64,000 nucleotides of DNA from Aphanomyces cochlioides (GCA_019828595.1 JAHQRK010000018.1:682001-746000); one strand, 5' to 3'; shown: positions 1-12,042, counted from the first letter of the stretch. A program made the numbers and translations. The notes: a model not told the origin generated them from the letters alone.

Positions 1-2074
1 ACATTTGCTTGGTCCGTCGAGATAGTTAGACCGGCGACAGGCACCATCGTTCTATTCTAATTTCAAGGCGTCAACTCCAAGCAGCGTTTGCTTCGTTGTC
101 TACCTGGAGGAGGCTGATATCAATAGCTGACGTGTTGGAGCTCATTTCGATGGCAGGGCCTGGGGAAGAAGTGTTTGCCAAGGCTGGCAGCGCGACGAGA
201 AGATTTGCCACCTTGGAAAAACACTTGAACGTCGCGCTTAGCTAGCTGAACGTACCTGGCACGACGTGTCAAACCACAAGAACGTCGGTGCATCCCCTGG
301 CGTTGCATCCACGAAGCACGTGGAGCCCATTTGGTGCGTTGAAAAGCCAGAGGAGGTCAAGTATTTGCTCTAGCGCAATCTTTCACGACAACTCGAGTGG
401 GAATCGGCGACGTACCGAGACGGCATTATGCTCAAATGTGGCATTGCCTTGGTCAGACGTGCCCGCCACAACCTGGAGTTTCCCCGAGGCGTACTCGTTG
501 CGGAGACGAATCGTTGAGCAAGCAGCCGAGGTATTGGAGCCAAGTAGCGCCGATCGGACGTCGTGGGCTTTGCTAATGCTCGCGCATTGCGTTGTAAAGA
601 TGACACTGAGCGTCATCACGACCGTGATGGCCACAATGAGCACGGTGGCAAAGCCACAAGTGACGCGCATGCAAATACGCTGGTTGCGTTTCGACGACTT
701 GAACATTAGAGTCCACTACGTAGATGGCAGCATGAGATTCTTACTGAGGGGAAAGAGGGAGACTTACTTCACGGCGGGCGACGAATTCAGGGTGGACTTC
801 AGGGTCAAGTGCGCAGCGTTTGTCCTGAGCGGCGCGGCGCTTGATGACATTCATGATTTCACGCAGAGATTGCGCGGCAAAGCTCAAGAGGATCATCAGG
901 AGGCCCGAGATGATCGCAATGTACGACATGGCGTAGAGATTGCGCTGAATAAAGAGCGCAAATTGCGTTTGGTCGTAGCGAGCTTGAAGCGTTGGCGGCA
1001 GAATGACTCGAATCGTCGACCAGTTGTTGATCACGGACGTCTTGACGCTCGACGTGACGGAGAGGCATGCGATCGCCGCTCCGATAGCTAGAATCGCCGT
1101 GACGAATGCGAACCAACTAAACGTGTTGAGGAGTCGGCGATACTCAAAGCCAGATCCGATGAACGCGAGGAGAGAAAGCACAAGCTCGAGGAGACCACAG
1201 ACGTAAATGAAAATGCCTACAAGCCGCTCGAGTCAATCAACGCCCGAGGGGGAGCAAAACCTGTGTAGGGAGACGATGCAAATGTCTGCGAGGAGATGAT
1301 GTACTGGCCGCCTGCAATGAAGAGCAGCGAGAGCGGAATCATGAATGCGCTGAACGACTAAACGACGGCAAGGTTGAGTACAAAAATGTGCAAAGTCGGT
1401 GAGTTCACCTGCAGAAGCGCCACTGAAGCCCGCTACACGACGGTCAGAGTCTTGCAATGCCAAGGAGGTGCTTACCTTCTCGCCCAAGACGTAGAAGAGT
1501 TGCCGCACCATGTACGAAGCAAGCAAGCCAAGGATGAGCTGGGCAATACCGCCGATGAGGAGATACGTGCGCTCCGTCGTCGCTTGCTATGGATAAAGTG
1601 AGCTAGAGAAGAGCGCAGGACGCATACCGATGCCAGCGCGGAGGACGCGATGACGCTCTTGGCGTACTGCTTGTCAGTGGCGCTCGTCAACTCGGCGGAC
1701 AAATACGGCAAGCAGAGAAGACACAAGCCACCCGTGCAGAGAAGACCGTACGCTGCTGCGACAGCCAGCATCAAGCTCCACACGACACCAGGCGTCGACT
1801 TGAGGATGCCCTGATCGCCACGAGTCAGCTTATGAGGAGGTACGAGCTACAGTACCATGACGGACGCAACGAGCGATATGATGGAGAGCACGGCGCCGGC
1901 GACGTAGAGGTAATGGAACGTCATGGCTTTGTTGGCAAAGACAAAGCTCATCGGGACAACGCCAAGACACAGGATAAAGTTGATCACGCAGACGCGGCGG
2001 ACCTGCGGCGTCGACTCGGTCGCTTGGGGAAGCGTCGTCTGGCGCCACAGCAACTTGTTGGTCTTGGCTCGCAT
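1..2074 (-). CDS. Polytopic membrane protein, partial at left edge
   Basis: Ten exons can be chained on the minus strand with in-phase GT-AG introns of 41-52 nt: 1856-2074, 1628-1810, 1476-1586, 1409-1432, 1261-1357, 768-1216, 416-715, 256-369, 104-211 and <1-56. About 553 residues are seen, and the reading frame is still open at base 1, so the C-terminus is missing. About nine hydrophobic segments are visible, for example VCVINFILCLGVV, YIAIISGLLMILL and ATVLIVAITVVMT. The last one precedes a long loop or tail with four cysteines. I do not recognise the family; a transporter or receptor-like protein is possible. The ATG at 2074 faces the start of the next gene across 118 bp, a likely shared promoter. 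Exon 1409-1432 is only 24 nt, so that junction is the least certain. Confidence 0.75.
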
Positions 2075-2192
2075 GATGGAAACCGAGAATGGAGCTGCAT
2101 GTCAAATCTTCAAGCGGTTTCGTCGACGGTTTCATGCAAACCTCACGTCAAGTGGACATGCTTCTCGATGCAAAACGCCTCGCTTTGTCTCG

Positions 2193-2888
2193 ATGAGCTC
2201 CACTCCGCTGCCTACAGAGAAGGACGCGTTTGACACAAATGTTCCTCACTTGGTCGCGGCGTTTGGTTGTGGAATCGGCGCCTTTGTCCTCGCTTTCTTG
2301 ACAACATTCGTCTGGACGCGCCGCAATGTTTCTTCCCATGAGCCACCGGAAGTGCTGCTCATCAAGGCCAATACTCGGCTCCTCCGCGGCCTCTGCGTCG
2401 CCATGCTCGCAGTCCAAGCCGCCCTTGTGGCTCATGTGTCGTCGCTGCCTGACACTGGGAAAGCCGTGTCGTACTTTGACACCATCAGCCGACCACTCGC
2501 GGCCATGCTCGGCATTGCATTCGGCTTTTCGACCAACTTTCACGCAAGCTTTCGTGTCGGCGTCGTGATTGTCTTGGCGGCGCTCGTTGCGGTCGATACT
2601 GTCTCGGAAGTGCACTATGTTTCGATTCTGTCGTGCGCCAAAAAGGGCGCGACGTGCACCAACGTCTCGACCTTGACGACAGATCGCTTGCAAGTTTTGA
2701 TCTTTCGGGACTTGTTTGCCATCGCACTTGAGCTCTGGGCTCTCCTTGTCACGGCATATCTGTGCGTTGCAGTCGGAGCTTGTCACTCGCGCTACACTCC
2801 ACGACAGCTTTCCATCTCGAACCCATACTCCAACATTCGAGATCTCTTGGCCAAACATCATCCAGACCATTTCAAGCACAGTGTATGA
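2193..2888 (+). CDS. Four-to-five-pass membrane protein, 231 aa
   Basis: This is a single-exon gene. The ATG at 2193 (MSSTPLPTEKDAF) is preferred because upstream in-frame codons back to 1923 run through the first exon of the divergent neighbour. Hydrophobic stretches lie near residues 14-38 (LVAAFGCGIGAFVLAFL), 57-80, 97-118, 121-136 and 175-195, separated by short loops. Four cysteines (SCAKKGATC and nearby) lie in the loop before the last segment. The C-terminus is short, polar and His-rich. The family is not recognised. The divergent gene, only 118 bp away, also encodes a polytopic membrane protein, so the two may be co-expressed; this is inference from position. Confidence 0.7.
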   Translation: MSSTPLPTEKDAFDTNVPHLVAAFGCGIGAFVLAFLTTFVWTRRNVSSHEPPEVLLIKANTRLLRGLCVAMLAVQAALVAHVSSLPDTGKAVSYFDTISRPLAAMLGIAFGFSTNFHASFRVGVVIVLAALVAVDTVSEVHYVSILSCAKKGATCTNVSTLTTDRLQVLIFRDLFAIALELWALLVTAYLCVAVGACHSRYTPRQLSISNPYSNIRDLLAKHHPDHFKHSV

Positions 2889-3176
2889 CAACGAGAAGTC
2901 GATAGACGGAGCTTGCCGACGCGCGCGCGAACGATTCCACTGAAAGATGACGTGGAGCTCCATACCAGATTGAAGCCCCCCCCTGGGAACTAGGAGTGAG
3001 CCTACCTCCCGTTCCGGGATGGAGCAAGTGACTACGGAAGCGTCATAGAGTTGATAATATCGATCGTCTTCAACCTTTGACTGCTTTCTTGACGGCGCTG
3101 GGGCCTAAGATCTCACATGGGGTGAGTTGACGTTGCTTGGAATTGCATTCCGCGAACCGACACAATTTCGAACGGG

Positions 3177-6100
3177 ATGGCGGCATCAGCCTCTCCGAGA
3201 GATCATTACACCCGACCTCTGCTAGCATTCGGCTCGAAATGGTATGATGAGATCTAGCACAGCTAAGTGACAGCATGGCGCAGGATGAAGTCGATCGCGA
3301 TGATGAAAGTTCTCGTTGTCGGACTTCGAGGTCTTGGCGTTGATGTTGGTAAGAGAAAAGCTTGCCTGGAGAGTGATGTGGATGTTGCAGTGCGGAATTT
3401 GATGTGTCATGGCGTAAATGCGATTGCAATACTCGACGACGACTGCCTCCGTGAAGACGATATAGCCTCCAGCGTACATCTGACTCCTGTGTTGTCATGA
3501 TCGTTTGCTTCGTCCAGACTTTCTTTGACATCTCGGACGTTGGTCGCAAGAAATCCGTTGTCGTCAAGGCAAGACTTGCTCATCTGAACGCAGCGACGAG
3601 GTTGTCGACACTCTCGGGGATCTTGACATCGGATCTCTTACTCAACTACCACGTGCGTTGCTCGTCCAGTCTGATCCTCACAGTTCTCGTTGATGTCTAG
3701 GCGGTCGTCTTTACAAGTGGACCGCTCTCTCGTGAAGAAATCGCTGGGTTGAGTGAATTTTGCAGGTTGCAAGAACCTCCGATCGGCGTTGTCGTTGCTG
3801 AAAGTCGCGGCTTGCTCGCTTCAATCTTTGTCGACTTTGGACACGCTCACATCGTAGGAAGAAAGAGCGCACGTTGCTTTCCCTGGAGACTAAGACTTCA
3901 AACCTAGGCAGAAGAAGACGAGAGTCCCGAGTTTACCATTGTCAATCTTGACGTCGTCGCGGGTATAGTCCACGTCCGAGAGCCGTACATCCAACATGTG
4001 CGTCGACTTCGCGTGCGTCGTCAGTGCAAATCTTTCGAGTAGATGATCCAAGCAGGGGATCTCGCTGAATTCGCAGTTTGCCAGTCGCCACAAGCCGATG
4101 TCGCTTGGCTGGACAAACTCCAGCTCCTTGTCGTCGAAGTGCTTTCATCGACGGCTCTTCGAGTCCATTTCGGCGTCTCGCGTTTGACGTCTTTCCACTT
4201 GAACGATCATCCGAGGCTGAAGCTGCATAAAGTTTACGGCTGTCGGTCCATTGCCCACGTAGGAGCTTGCCTCATGGTGCGTCATGTCCTGACTAATCTG
4301 TCCCCCTGTAGACGTCGTACCGTGAGAATATTGTCAAGCCTCAACTCGTCGAGTGTCCTTACTACTTTGCAGCCAAAGACACCGGTAGACACTCCGCGAC
4401 GTGCAGCATGTTTAGCTGAGCTAGGTCGTGCCAAACAGCTCCATGCTGTCTTGCAAGGGCTCTACACATTTCGACAGCACCATGGATTCTTCCCTCAGCC
4501 CAACAACATTGGCCACGGCAATGAAATTCTCAAGTTGACGCAGGATTTCGTCGCACAGGTACGCTCTCGTCGATGCACTCTCGGCAATTTACCCGCGGAC
4601 AATGAATAGACCAACTCTGTTGCAACATCCAACGGGCTGGCTCATGCCTTCGACCCTGTCAATGAAACACTTGTGTTGGAACTCGCGCGTTGTGCGTCGG
4701 TGGAATTTCATCCGCTCAGTGCATGCGTCGCCGGGATGGCTTGCATTGAGCTTTTTAAATTCTGTGGCAAGGACACAAGGAATTTATCGTTGCAGCGCCT
4801 GACTTTATGCTCGTAGGCTTTGGATGTCCACTGACGCAAGTCATGCACTGGGATGTCTTGGACGTGTTACCACCTGTGAAAGATTTGAAGAAAGAAACGA
4901 TATTCCACGACGCTGCCCGACTCCGGGAAACCTCTATGCTGGCCATGTTTGGAAACGAAGCACTCACACGGCTCAAGCATGCCAGAACTCTCGTCGTTGG
5001 GTGCGGCTCTGTCGGCTGTGAAGTGATCCAAGTAGGCCACCTCGTCGCCGCCGCCAACGATTATATCTCATCGGTAGAACCTCTCTCTCATGGGCGTGGG
5101 AACCTCTGGCCCTGGCAACGTCGTCATTGATGGAAATCAAGTCAAGGTTCGTTGTGCTATCCCCTCAATCTTTTCTCACTCGATCTAGCTACATGATGTG
5201 ACGACGCAGAGCTTGTTTCGAGGCGATGATGTTGGACAAAACAAAGCCAAGGTCGCATCGACACGACATGCCAAATGGCATCCCATCCCAGCACCACTGC
5301 AGATGGACGTACAGTCTCCTCGAGCTTGACATCCAAGTTGATTGAATCACGATAGGACCCAAATATCGACGACAAGCTGTGGACTTCGCTCGATGCCGTC
5401 GTCACAACAGTCGAAGCTTCCTTCGTATTTCACCACCGAGGCATCCATCAATGTACTCATTCGACGCGTGTAGATCCAACAACTTGTGGACGAGCAATGC
5501 TTTGTCTACGAGAAATCCGTCGTGAGTGGGTTTTCAACCGGCATGACGGGAACAGTGCGAGTCTACGAGCCGCACACGACGCAGCGATGGGTCGAAGGCC
5601 AGCTGCAGGACGATTCTGCGTCGTTATTCCTCGTCGATCGAATTGCCATGCTCAAGGCATCGATCAAACCACCACAGCCAAGCCTAGCTCATCCAATTGA
5701 CGTCACCAGAGCTTTTGAGAGCCACCAAGTCGTCCAGTGGGCTCGTACTCTCTACGACGACTGCTTTGTCCAGAGTCTTTCCTGCCTCAAGTTGGCATGG
5801 ACGGACAAAATCAACGGCCGATCGAAACGACGAGACGCCACCTTCTATGAGTTTGCTTGTCAAGCGTATGTCCGCTGCCAGGCACTCAGGTCTGTTGCTG
5901 CTTGCATTGACGTCGCCATGCACGTCTTCCAGGTCAGAAACATCCGCTCGATTCTTTTAACTTGTGCTTTAGACTGCGCTAGCTCCGTACAACGTCTCGT
6001 TCAACTGGAATGACCCCGCGCATGCTGCGTTCATCCAAGTTTGCGCTGTGCTTCTTAGCCGCACGATGGTTTTGCCAATGTTTCAAGGTGCAGGATCTCC

Positions 6101-7059
6101 ATTTCCATGGTGTGATGACAATGGGATAGATGTTTCGCTCGAGTCTTGTCGCCGTGAACCGCTTGGGACGTCGTCAACTCTCAGCTCGACTCTGTCCACG
6201 GAGGATTTCCAAGCGCTCTCAGCGACGGGGATGCAGCCAGTCGTCGAGCCATCTCGAGTCATGCCGTTTGATGTCGTACGCCATGCACTCAGAGTTGACA
6301 AGTGACAGCCCTGCTATGTAGATGAACGATTCGAATCTGCATGTCCTCTTCGTGCAGACGGCAGCCAACGTTGCCGCGTCGGTGTTGGGCATTCAACCGA
6401 TCGGATTCTTTCCTTGCAAAGCTCTCTGTGGCTGTCGAGCCGATTCAATAGCGACAGCTGCGATCGTCGGTGGGTTGGCTTCGATCGAAGTGGTCAAAGC
6501 TGTTCTTCGCAAGCCGACATGCCTCCGCCAGAGCGACTATCGAGTCTTCAGCGGCTTGCTCGCCTTTGGCGTTCCTCCACCTCCTCAACCTCTCCAGTGC
6601 GTCGCGTTGGATGCGACTCGCGGCACGCCACTTCGTGTCTGTCCTGCCAACATTACCCTCTGGAGAAAGCTCGTCGTGCAATGCACACTTGTGCCGCGCC
6701 TCCTGACTGTCGAAGACTTCCTGTGCTATCTCAAGGTATGCCACAGCTCCCGCGACGAATGTCCTTGACGGGCTACGTGATGCTAGACCAAGTATGAAGT
6801 GCACGTCGAGCGAATTCTCTGGAGACAACACAGTCTGTTTGCAACCAACGAACAAGCCAAGCTCAAGTCGAGGTACTTCCGTGCCTTCTGGCGGTGATTG
6901 ACATGGCCTGGTAGTGTGTTCGAGCTCTGGAAAGCAGTGACAGGACGCCAAAGCGAGTCTCCTCGGTTCCTGATGTTGGACATCCGCAGCCGAGACAGCG
7001 ACGGTGACGTTGTACTTCCATCAATCCAATTACTTGCACCTCGAGACGACACAAAATGA
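3177..7059 (+). CDS. Ubiquitin-activating enzyme E1 homologue, apparent pseudoenzyme
   Basis: A roughly 16-exon gene whose order matches UBA1-type E1 enzymes. The first exons are 3177-3241, 3284-3348, 3391-3473, 3518-3652, 3701-3853 and 3908-3997. It starts DHYTRPLLAFG, like the E1 consensus YSRQLYVLG, followed by VLVVGLRGLGVDV of the inactive adenylation half. The active-half nucleotide motif is VVGCGSVGCEV near 4995. QCFVYEKSVVSGF (near 5500) matches the E1 strand that leads to the catalytic domain. The second adenylation half (SNLHVLFVQTAANVAA, near 6330) and a C-terminal fold domain follow. Estimated length is about 1000 aa, normal for a full E1. However, the catalytic Cys motif (PICTLKNFP in UBA1) is replaced near 5675-5745 by a stretch without cysteine before QWAR. 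The NLNRQ and LDNVDAR ATP-site motifs are also degraded (TTQSLF, TTVEAS). It may be a regulatory or decaying E1. The stop is 3 nt from the convergent neighbour's stop. Exons between 4056 and 4750 are approximate. Confidence 0.82.
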
Positions 7060-7062
7060 ATA

Positions 7063-8291
7063 TTACACGCGGTGTTTGTCCTTGGCGATGCGATAGAGCG
7101 TGTCCAGCATCTCTTCAACGTCCCGGTCATCTTCATAAGCTTTGATGGCACCCACGATGCGGGAATCATCGGACAAGATGAGATCTTTCAAGCGACCCTT
7201 TTCGCGCGAAGAGATCAGTTTGTCCGCCGCAATACGAGCCGCTGCCTTGAGTGCGATCGTATACCTGGCCCGGCGCACTGCATTCGATTCCTTCGAGCGA
7301 CCTACGCGTAATCGAGTTGGAAATGCCACGGAGAGAAGGAGAATACCAGGAAAGAGCTCGTCAAACGACTTACGCGACTTGAGTTTTCTGGACAATTCGT
7401 CGGCTTTTAGGTGCCGAGAGAGGGATTGCATGGGGCCTTGGAGAGCATTCGCCACTTCAGTCGTGTCTACTTGACATCAGCACCCAAAGAATGCATAAAC
7501 AAGCATACCGGCGACGATTTGCTGAGTTACCAAGTCATGCAGTCCAGGGCGGGTCTCGAGAAGCTGGCCAACTTGGTTTTGAACCATTGTGCGCTCCAGT
7601 TTCTTAGCTGTTGCAATCAAACTCGGAGCGACCGTTGGATTCGCTATTCAAGGTAAGTTCTCAACCAGAGAAGCAACATAATACCTTCATCAACAACGCC
7701 TTGATCAGCCAAGTCTTGGAGAGAGGGTCGTCGGTGAATATGTTTGTTGAGACGATCAGCCGTGAGTTGACGCTTGAGCGATTCACTAGTCGCCTGTAGT
7801 GTTGGGGCAACTTTGTCCGAGACGATGCCTTGGTCAGCAAGTTCCCCAAACGAGGGTCGCTTGTTGAGCAACGTCGAGACATGGTCGGCACTCAAACGTC
7901 GTTGCAGTTGCTTGGCGGTGGATTGAATCGTTGGTGCAATCGTGAGCGAATGAATAATGTCATGTTCGTCAAGATCTTTCGCATCAGGTCGGGAGGACAA
8001 GCGCCTTTCAATTTTCGGGGCCAGAGACTCGACTTTTCCAACCGGCTCATCGTCGTCATCGCGATCATGAGCGTTTTTTGGAATATCACTCGTTGAAGGC
8101 GATGTTGTCGTCGACTTGATCTTGGAGATAGGCGTAGTTGGAAACGACTTGCTCTTGTTGGGCGAGGCAGTTCCTCCGCTCTTGGCTTCTGCGACTGGCG
8201 ACGTAGTCGTGTTCCCCATTTCACTTGGCGTCGACTTGGCTGCGGCGGCAGACTCAGCGTGGTGTTTGGCGTGCTTTCCTTTCTTCGCCAT
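7063..8291 (-). CDS. RPEL-repeat protein (actin-binding type), 366 aa
   Basis: Four exons: 7684-8291, 7509-7642, 7347-7466 and 7063-7301, with introns of 41-45 nt. The N-terminal third is low-complexity and Lys/Ser/Thr-rich (MAKKGKHAKHHAE). It is followed by five RPEL-like units: IERRLSSRPDAKDLDEHDII, LNKRPSFGELADQGIV, IHRRPSLQDLADQGVV, LETRPGLHDLVTQQIV and a degenerate SRKSFDELFPG. The first fits the animal RPEL consensus RKLxxRPxxxELxxxxI closely. Units two to four sit in tandem repeats of about 43-46 residues that each begin with APTLQ-type sequence. RPEL motifs in MRTF and Phactr proteins bind monomeric G-actin, so an actin-sensing role is inferred. A C-terminal domain of about 80 aa rich in charged helices is not recognised. 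The gene is tail-to-tail with the E1-like gene. Confidence 0.8.
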
Positions 8292-8877
8292 CTCCCGGCC
8301 TCTCACGAATGTCAGTTTCGACTTGTATCCGAATGAGGAGGCTCAGATCGCGAAACGATGCGTTTCATTTATCCGGATAAGTCAACTACCCTGTCTAGAA
8401 AAAACTCATTTTTGTAAAATATCAGTGAAAAATGATATAAATTCCGTTCAAAAATGCATTTTCACACAATTTATCCGGACAACTGTTTGAATCTTCCCGC
8501 AGGAAGTCGCTGGAAGGATCAAACTGCAATGGAATGTCTTCACTAAGATGAGAATATGCGGTATAGACTCGATGATTCGTCATATTTCTCGCCGCACATG
8601 ATGCACCACTGGATAGATCTTGTTAGCCTGAGCTGAAATCCGTATAGACAGGCTGCCGGGATTTTGCAGTATATTTTTACCCTAGGAAATTGGGAAGATA
8701 TTACGAAAAATATCTTTTTTCCAATTTTTTGTTGAGATTCATGAAGTCATTATCCGGATAACAGAACTTCAACGACCCATCGAGCATGGCAAGATGGCGC
8801 TGTCGCCACGTCCGACGCCAAGCCATTCCCTCGTCGGGAGCTCTGGGGAATGAACGGAGATGATATTCTATATAGTC
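8292..8877. other. AT-rich intergenic region with palindromic motifs
   Basis: No convincing coding sequence was seen in either strand over about 590 bp. The perfect 12-bp palindrome TTATCCGGATAA occurs at 8369-8380 and 8750-8761, with a near copy at 8470-8480. The intervening DNA is rich in A and T runs. The region lies upstream of the RPEL gene and downstream of TTC27, so it should hold the RPEL promoter. The paired palindromes could also be ends of a small decayed element. Confidence 0.5.
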
Positions 8878-11800
8878 TTAATTGGCTTCAGCTTCTAGAC
8901 GCTCGAGGTCGTTCAAGATTGTTCCAATCTCGATCACCTGTTCGTGCTGTGGAAAGTCCACTTGCGCTTTCTTGAAGATCCCGCGAAGGTAGAGGCGGCA
9001 CGCATGCAGCGATGCTTTCGATCCATCTTGGATGTAATCGGCAGATAATCGCTTGGCAGCACAGCAGAGCAATTCGACATCCTTTGCATCTTTTTCCCAA
9101 CCAGCTTTTTGAAGCGCGCGGCATTCCTTCAACCGACATTCAAGAGCCTTCGCTTTGTTGCCGCATCCGTCGTGGAAATGCGCATAGACTTGCCACACCT
9201 TTGGGTTGTTTGTCGTAATAGACGTCACACGACCGAGCAGCTTGGCGAGCTGCTTCTTGTAGTTGGATTCTGACACTGGAGGAGTCACCGTGACAATCTT
9301 GTCGTCATCATCGTCCTATCGACAGATTTAACCCAAGCTCGCGATTCTGTTCATCATACCTTAGGATAGACGGCGGCGAGGTCAATTGTAGCCGCTTCGT
9401 CTTCGCCTTCTTCATCTTTCGGAAGCGCTTTAGGATAGACGATGGCTTCAACGAGCCATGCGAGCATTTCGTGGTCCACAGGACGTTCGTGCTTCTCGCG
9501 CAAGTCCAACAGTTGGTGCATAGCATAGATGGCATCGCCGTACTTTTCGATTTCCATTGCACAGAGGAGAAAGTTTTCCCACATTTGCCACATGGAGCGC
9601 TTGAGCTTGAGCGCTTCTTGGAAGGCGGCAAACGCTTCACTGTGTTGGCCCAGACGCAAGTGGATCGATCCCAAGTTTCCCCAGGCTTCGCCATCATCAG
9701 GAGACAACTGGACGACACGTGTGAATGCTTGGAATGCCACAGACCATTCTTGCTTACGCATGGCCAACGAGCCGAGGAAGAACCATGCCTGGGTGTACAT
9801 TGGCGCCACTTCGACGGCTTCCTTGAGATGGGCAATCGCTTCTTCGATCTTGCCTTGCTCGAACATCTTGCGTGCCCATGTTCGCTTAGCCCGAGCAAAT
9901 CGATGCTCCGACACTTCCCACGACTTTTCATAAAAACTCACATCGTCCGTCAAGTCGCCGAGACAGCACCACATGAGCGGCGTTGGCGCGACCTCCAGTC
10001 GCTCCCGGACAACAGCTTCAGCGCGCTTAGGCTGATCGAGCAGTTGGTAACACTGGACGATTTGATCCCACATTTCAAGCTCCTTGAAGATTTCCAGAGC
10101 GCTGGCATAGACACCGCAGCCGAGGTAGCGTTCGCCGAGATCGCGCTTGAGAGCATATCGTGGGGGAAAGACGAGAGTATAGACAAACGCCATGCGCTCG
10201 TAGGCTGGCGCGGCGTCTTGGATCGCTTTTAACGACGTTTGCGTGATGGTCAGCCGCGTCGTGTGCTGGTCGACCAAAGCTTGCATTTGAAGAATCGCAC
10301 GTTCGCGCGAACGCATCGTCTCGCATTCAAGCCACGCGCGTTCGAGGAGACCAGTGGAGTAGACCATCCAGTTGTTGGGATTGTCAAGGACACGCGTGAG
10401 GTATGGCATCTAGACAAAAGTACCATGAGCAAGGGAGACGAAGGGACGTGACGAACCATTTCTTCGCTCGTCAGACCATTAGCGGGATTGCTGTTCTTGA
10501 CATCCAAGCAGAGCGAGAGCAAGATGGCTTGGTCAATGATTTGCAAATTCGAGTTGACGATCGAGGTCGCGTCTTCAAAGGCAACGTTCTCGAGCAAAAT
10601 GTTGTCAGGGTCGGCTTGGTCGCGGGTGATCGTGCGGTAGGCAGCGTCACCGTCAGCAACTAACTGGTCTTCGAGCGAAATGGGGTTTCCCTCGCCGTCG
10701 AGATCGCGCTTGCGGCCGCCAAAATCTTCATGCGTGACATTGGCTTCGGCTTCAGCGGCTTCCGACGCCACCGACGTGTTTTCAACCTTGGACGACGCAA
10801 GGAGGACCATTTGCGCGACGCTCTTGACTTGGTACTTGGTTCGTTTACCAAGCGAGCCAGACATTTGCACGCGCAGTCCCGTTGTCTCCATCGCTGTGTC
10901 AATGCTAGCGCGACCCTTGCCTTTGATTTCAAAGAAATGCTGCGCAAGACCCCATTCCAAGTGCGCACGCGCGGCGAGGTACTCGGACGCATACGACTTA
11001 CCAACGACAAAAGAAAAGCAGTAGCGTGTTTCCGTCCACAATGTGTTTGAAGGTTCCTTTGTTATGAGAAGACGCTGGTGCGTCATAAGCGCACGGCCAG
11101 CCCACCATGCGGCAGTCGAAAATGTCCGCACGACTTGAGTAACTTGCGTCGAGATGGGCTGCGCAATGCCGTTCAGAACGCGCGGCTGGCGGATGTATTC
11201 GGAGAGCGGAATAAACTTGGTGATGTTGTCCACGGGTTCCGAGTGCGACCAGTTGATGTGGGACTGCAAGCCGACAAAGTGGAGCAAGCAGCGACCCATT
11301 TCCAAAAAGATTGGGTATTCGCAAATGCTGAACGGCGCTTCGCCATCGACTTGGAGGGAAACAATCGCATGGCGGTGGAGATTGGCTTTGTCGGCGACTT
11401 CGGAATCGTCCGACAGCAAGACGGAAAGCAAGGGTAAGAGATCTTCCAACGCAGAGTCTTCCATGGCAGGACCCGTGTAGTTCAACTGGACAAACAGATT
11501 CAAGAAAGCAGCGCCAGCGTAGAGAACAGTATACGAGAGGGTTGTCAGAGTGGACTGATCCACGAGCAAGGCATCTTGCAATGCCAGGGAGATCCACGAG
11601 CAAGGGTGGTTGGACGATGCTCGGTGACGTGTCACGAGAGGACGGAGCTTCTGCCAGAGAGTTTGGACCGATGGACTTCGGAGTACGTCTGCGTATTGTC
11701 CTCGGCTGAGTAAATGCGCCAAGGAGAGAATCGTTTGTGTTGCAGCGTCCGATGTGGAGGCTTGAAGCTCTTCGATCCGTCGGAAATCCGTCTCAATGAC

Positions 11801-11905
11801 AGCGAGTTCTGCTTGCTGAAGGATTTCTCCGTCGTTGAGAGAGTCGTCGTCGACTGCGCCTGCCAAGTTCATGTTGAACACATCGTCGTCCGAGTCCGAG
11901 TCCAT
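8878..11905 (-). CDS. TTC27: TTC27 (tetratricopeptide repeat protein 27)
   Basis: Three exons: 10457-11905, 9360-10409 and 8878-9315 (introns 47 and 44 nt), giving 978 aa. The middle matches the conserved TTC27 core: GSLGKRTKYQVKSVAQ, ALEIFKELEMWDQIVQCYQ, WCCLGDLTDDVSFYEKSWE, followed by TPR units such as AWFFLGSLAMRKQEW, AWGNLGSIHLRLGQHSEAF and MWENFLLCAMEIEKYGDAI. The N-terminal LFVQLNYTGP also matches the family. The C-terminal exon contains the late helical region (KLLGRVTSITTNNPKVWQVYA). TTC27, called Emw1 in yeast, is an essential TPR protein linked to cell-wall and secretory function and to protein assembly; the exact role is not settled. The ATG at 11905 (MDSDSDDDVF) is preferred, but the frame is open to an ATG at 12031. 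It is somewhat longer than the human protein (about 840 aa). Confidence 0.93.
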
Positions 11906-12042
11906 CGTGGCCAATTTCAAAATAACTGGCGCAGAGATTTTGATTGGGTTGGAGTGATGGTACATGCCCATCGAAATCGCGAGGAATCGTCGATGGATGG
12001 CATTCCAGATGGAAATGAGTGGTGCTTCCAACAGTGAGATTC

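Noticed and set aside
288..1091. Long plus-strand open frame (267 codons)
   Set aside because: It is the antisense of the minus-strand membrane-protein exons, which show hydrophobic segments and consistent splice sites.
2148..2963. Minus-strand open frame opposite the four-pass membrane gene
   Set aside because: Highly charged, Cys- and His-rich composition typical of antisense to a membrane protein; no family match.
9471..10232. Plus-strand open frame of 253 codons
   Set aside because: It lies antisense to conserved TTC27 TPR sequence.
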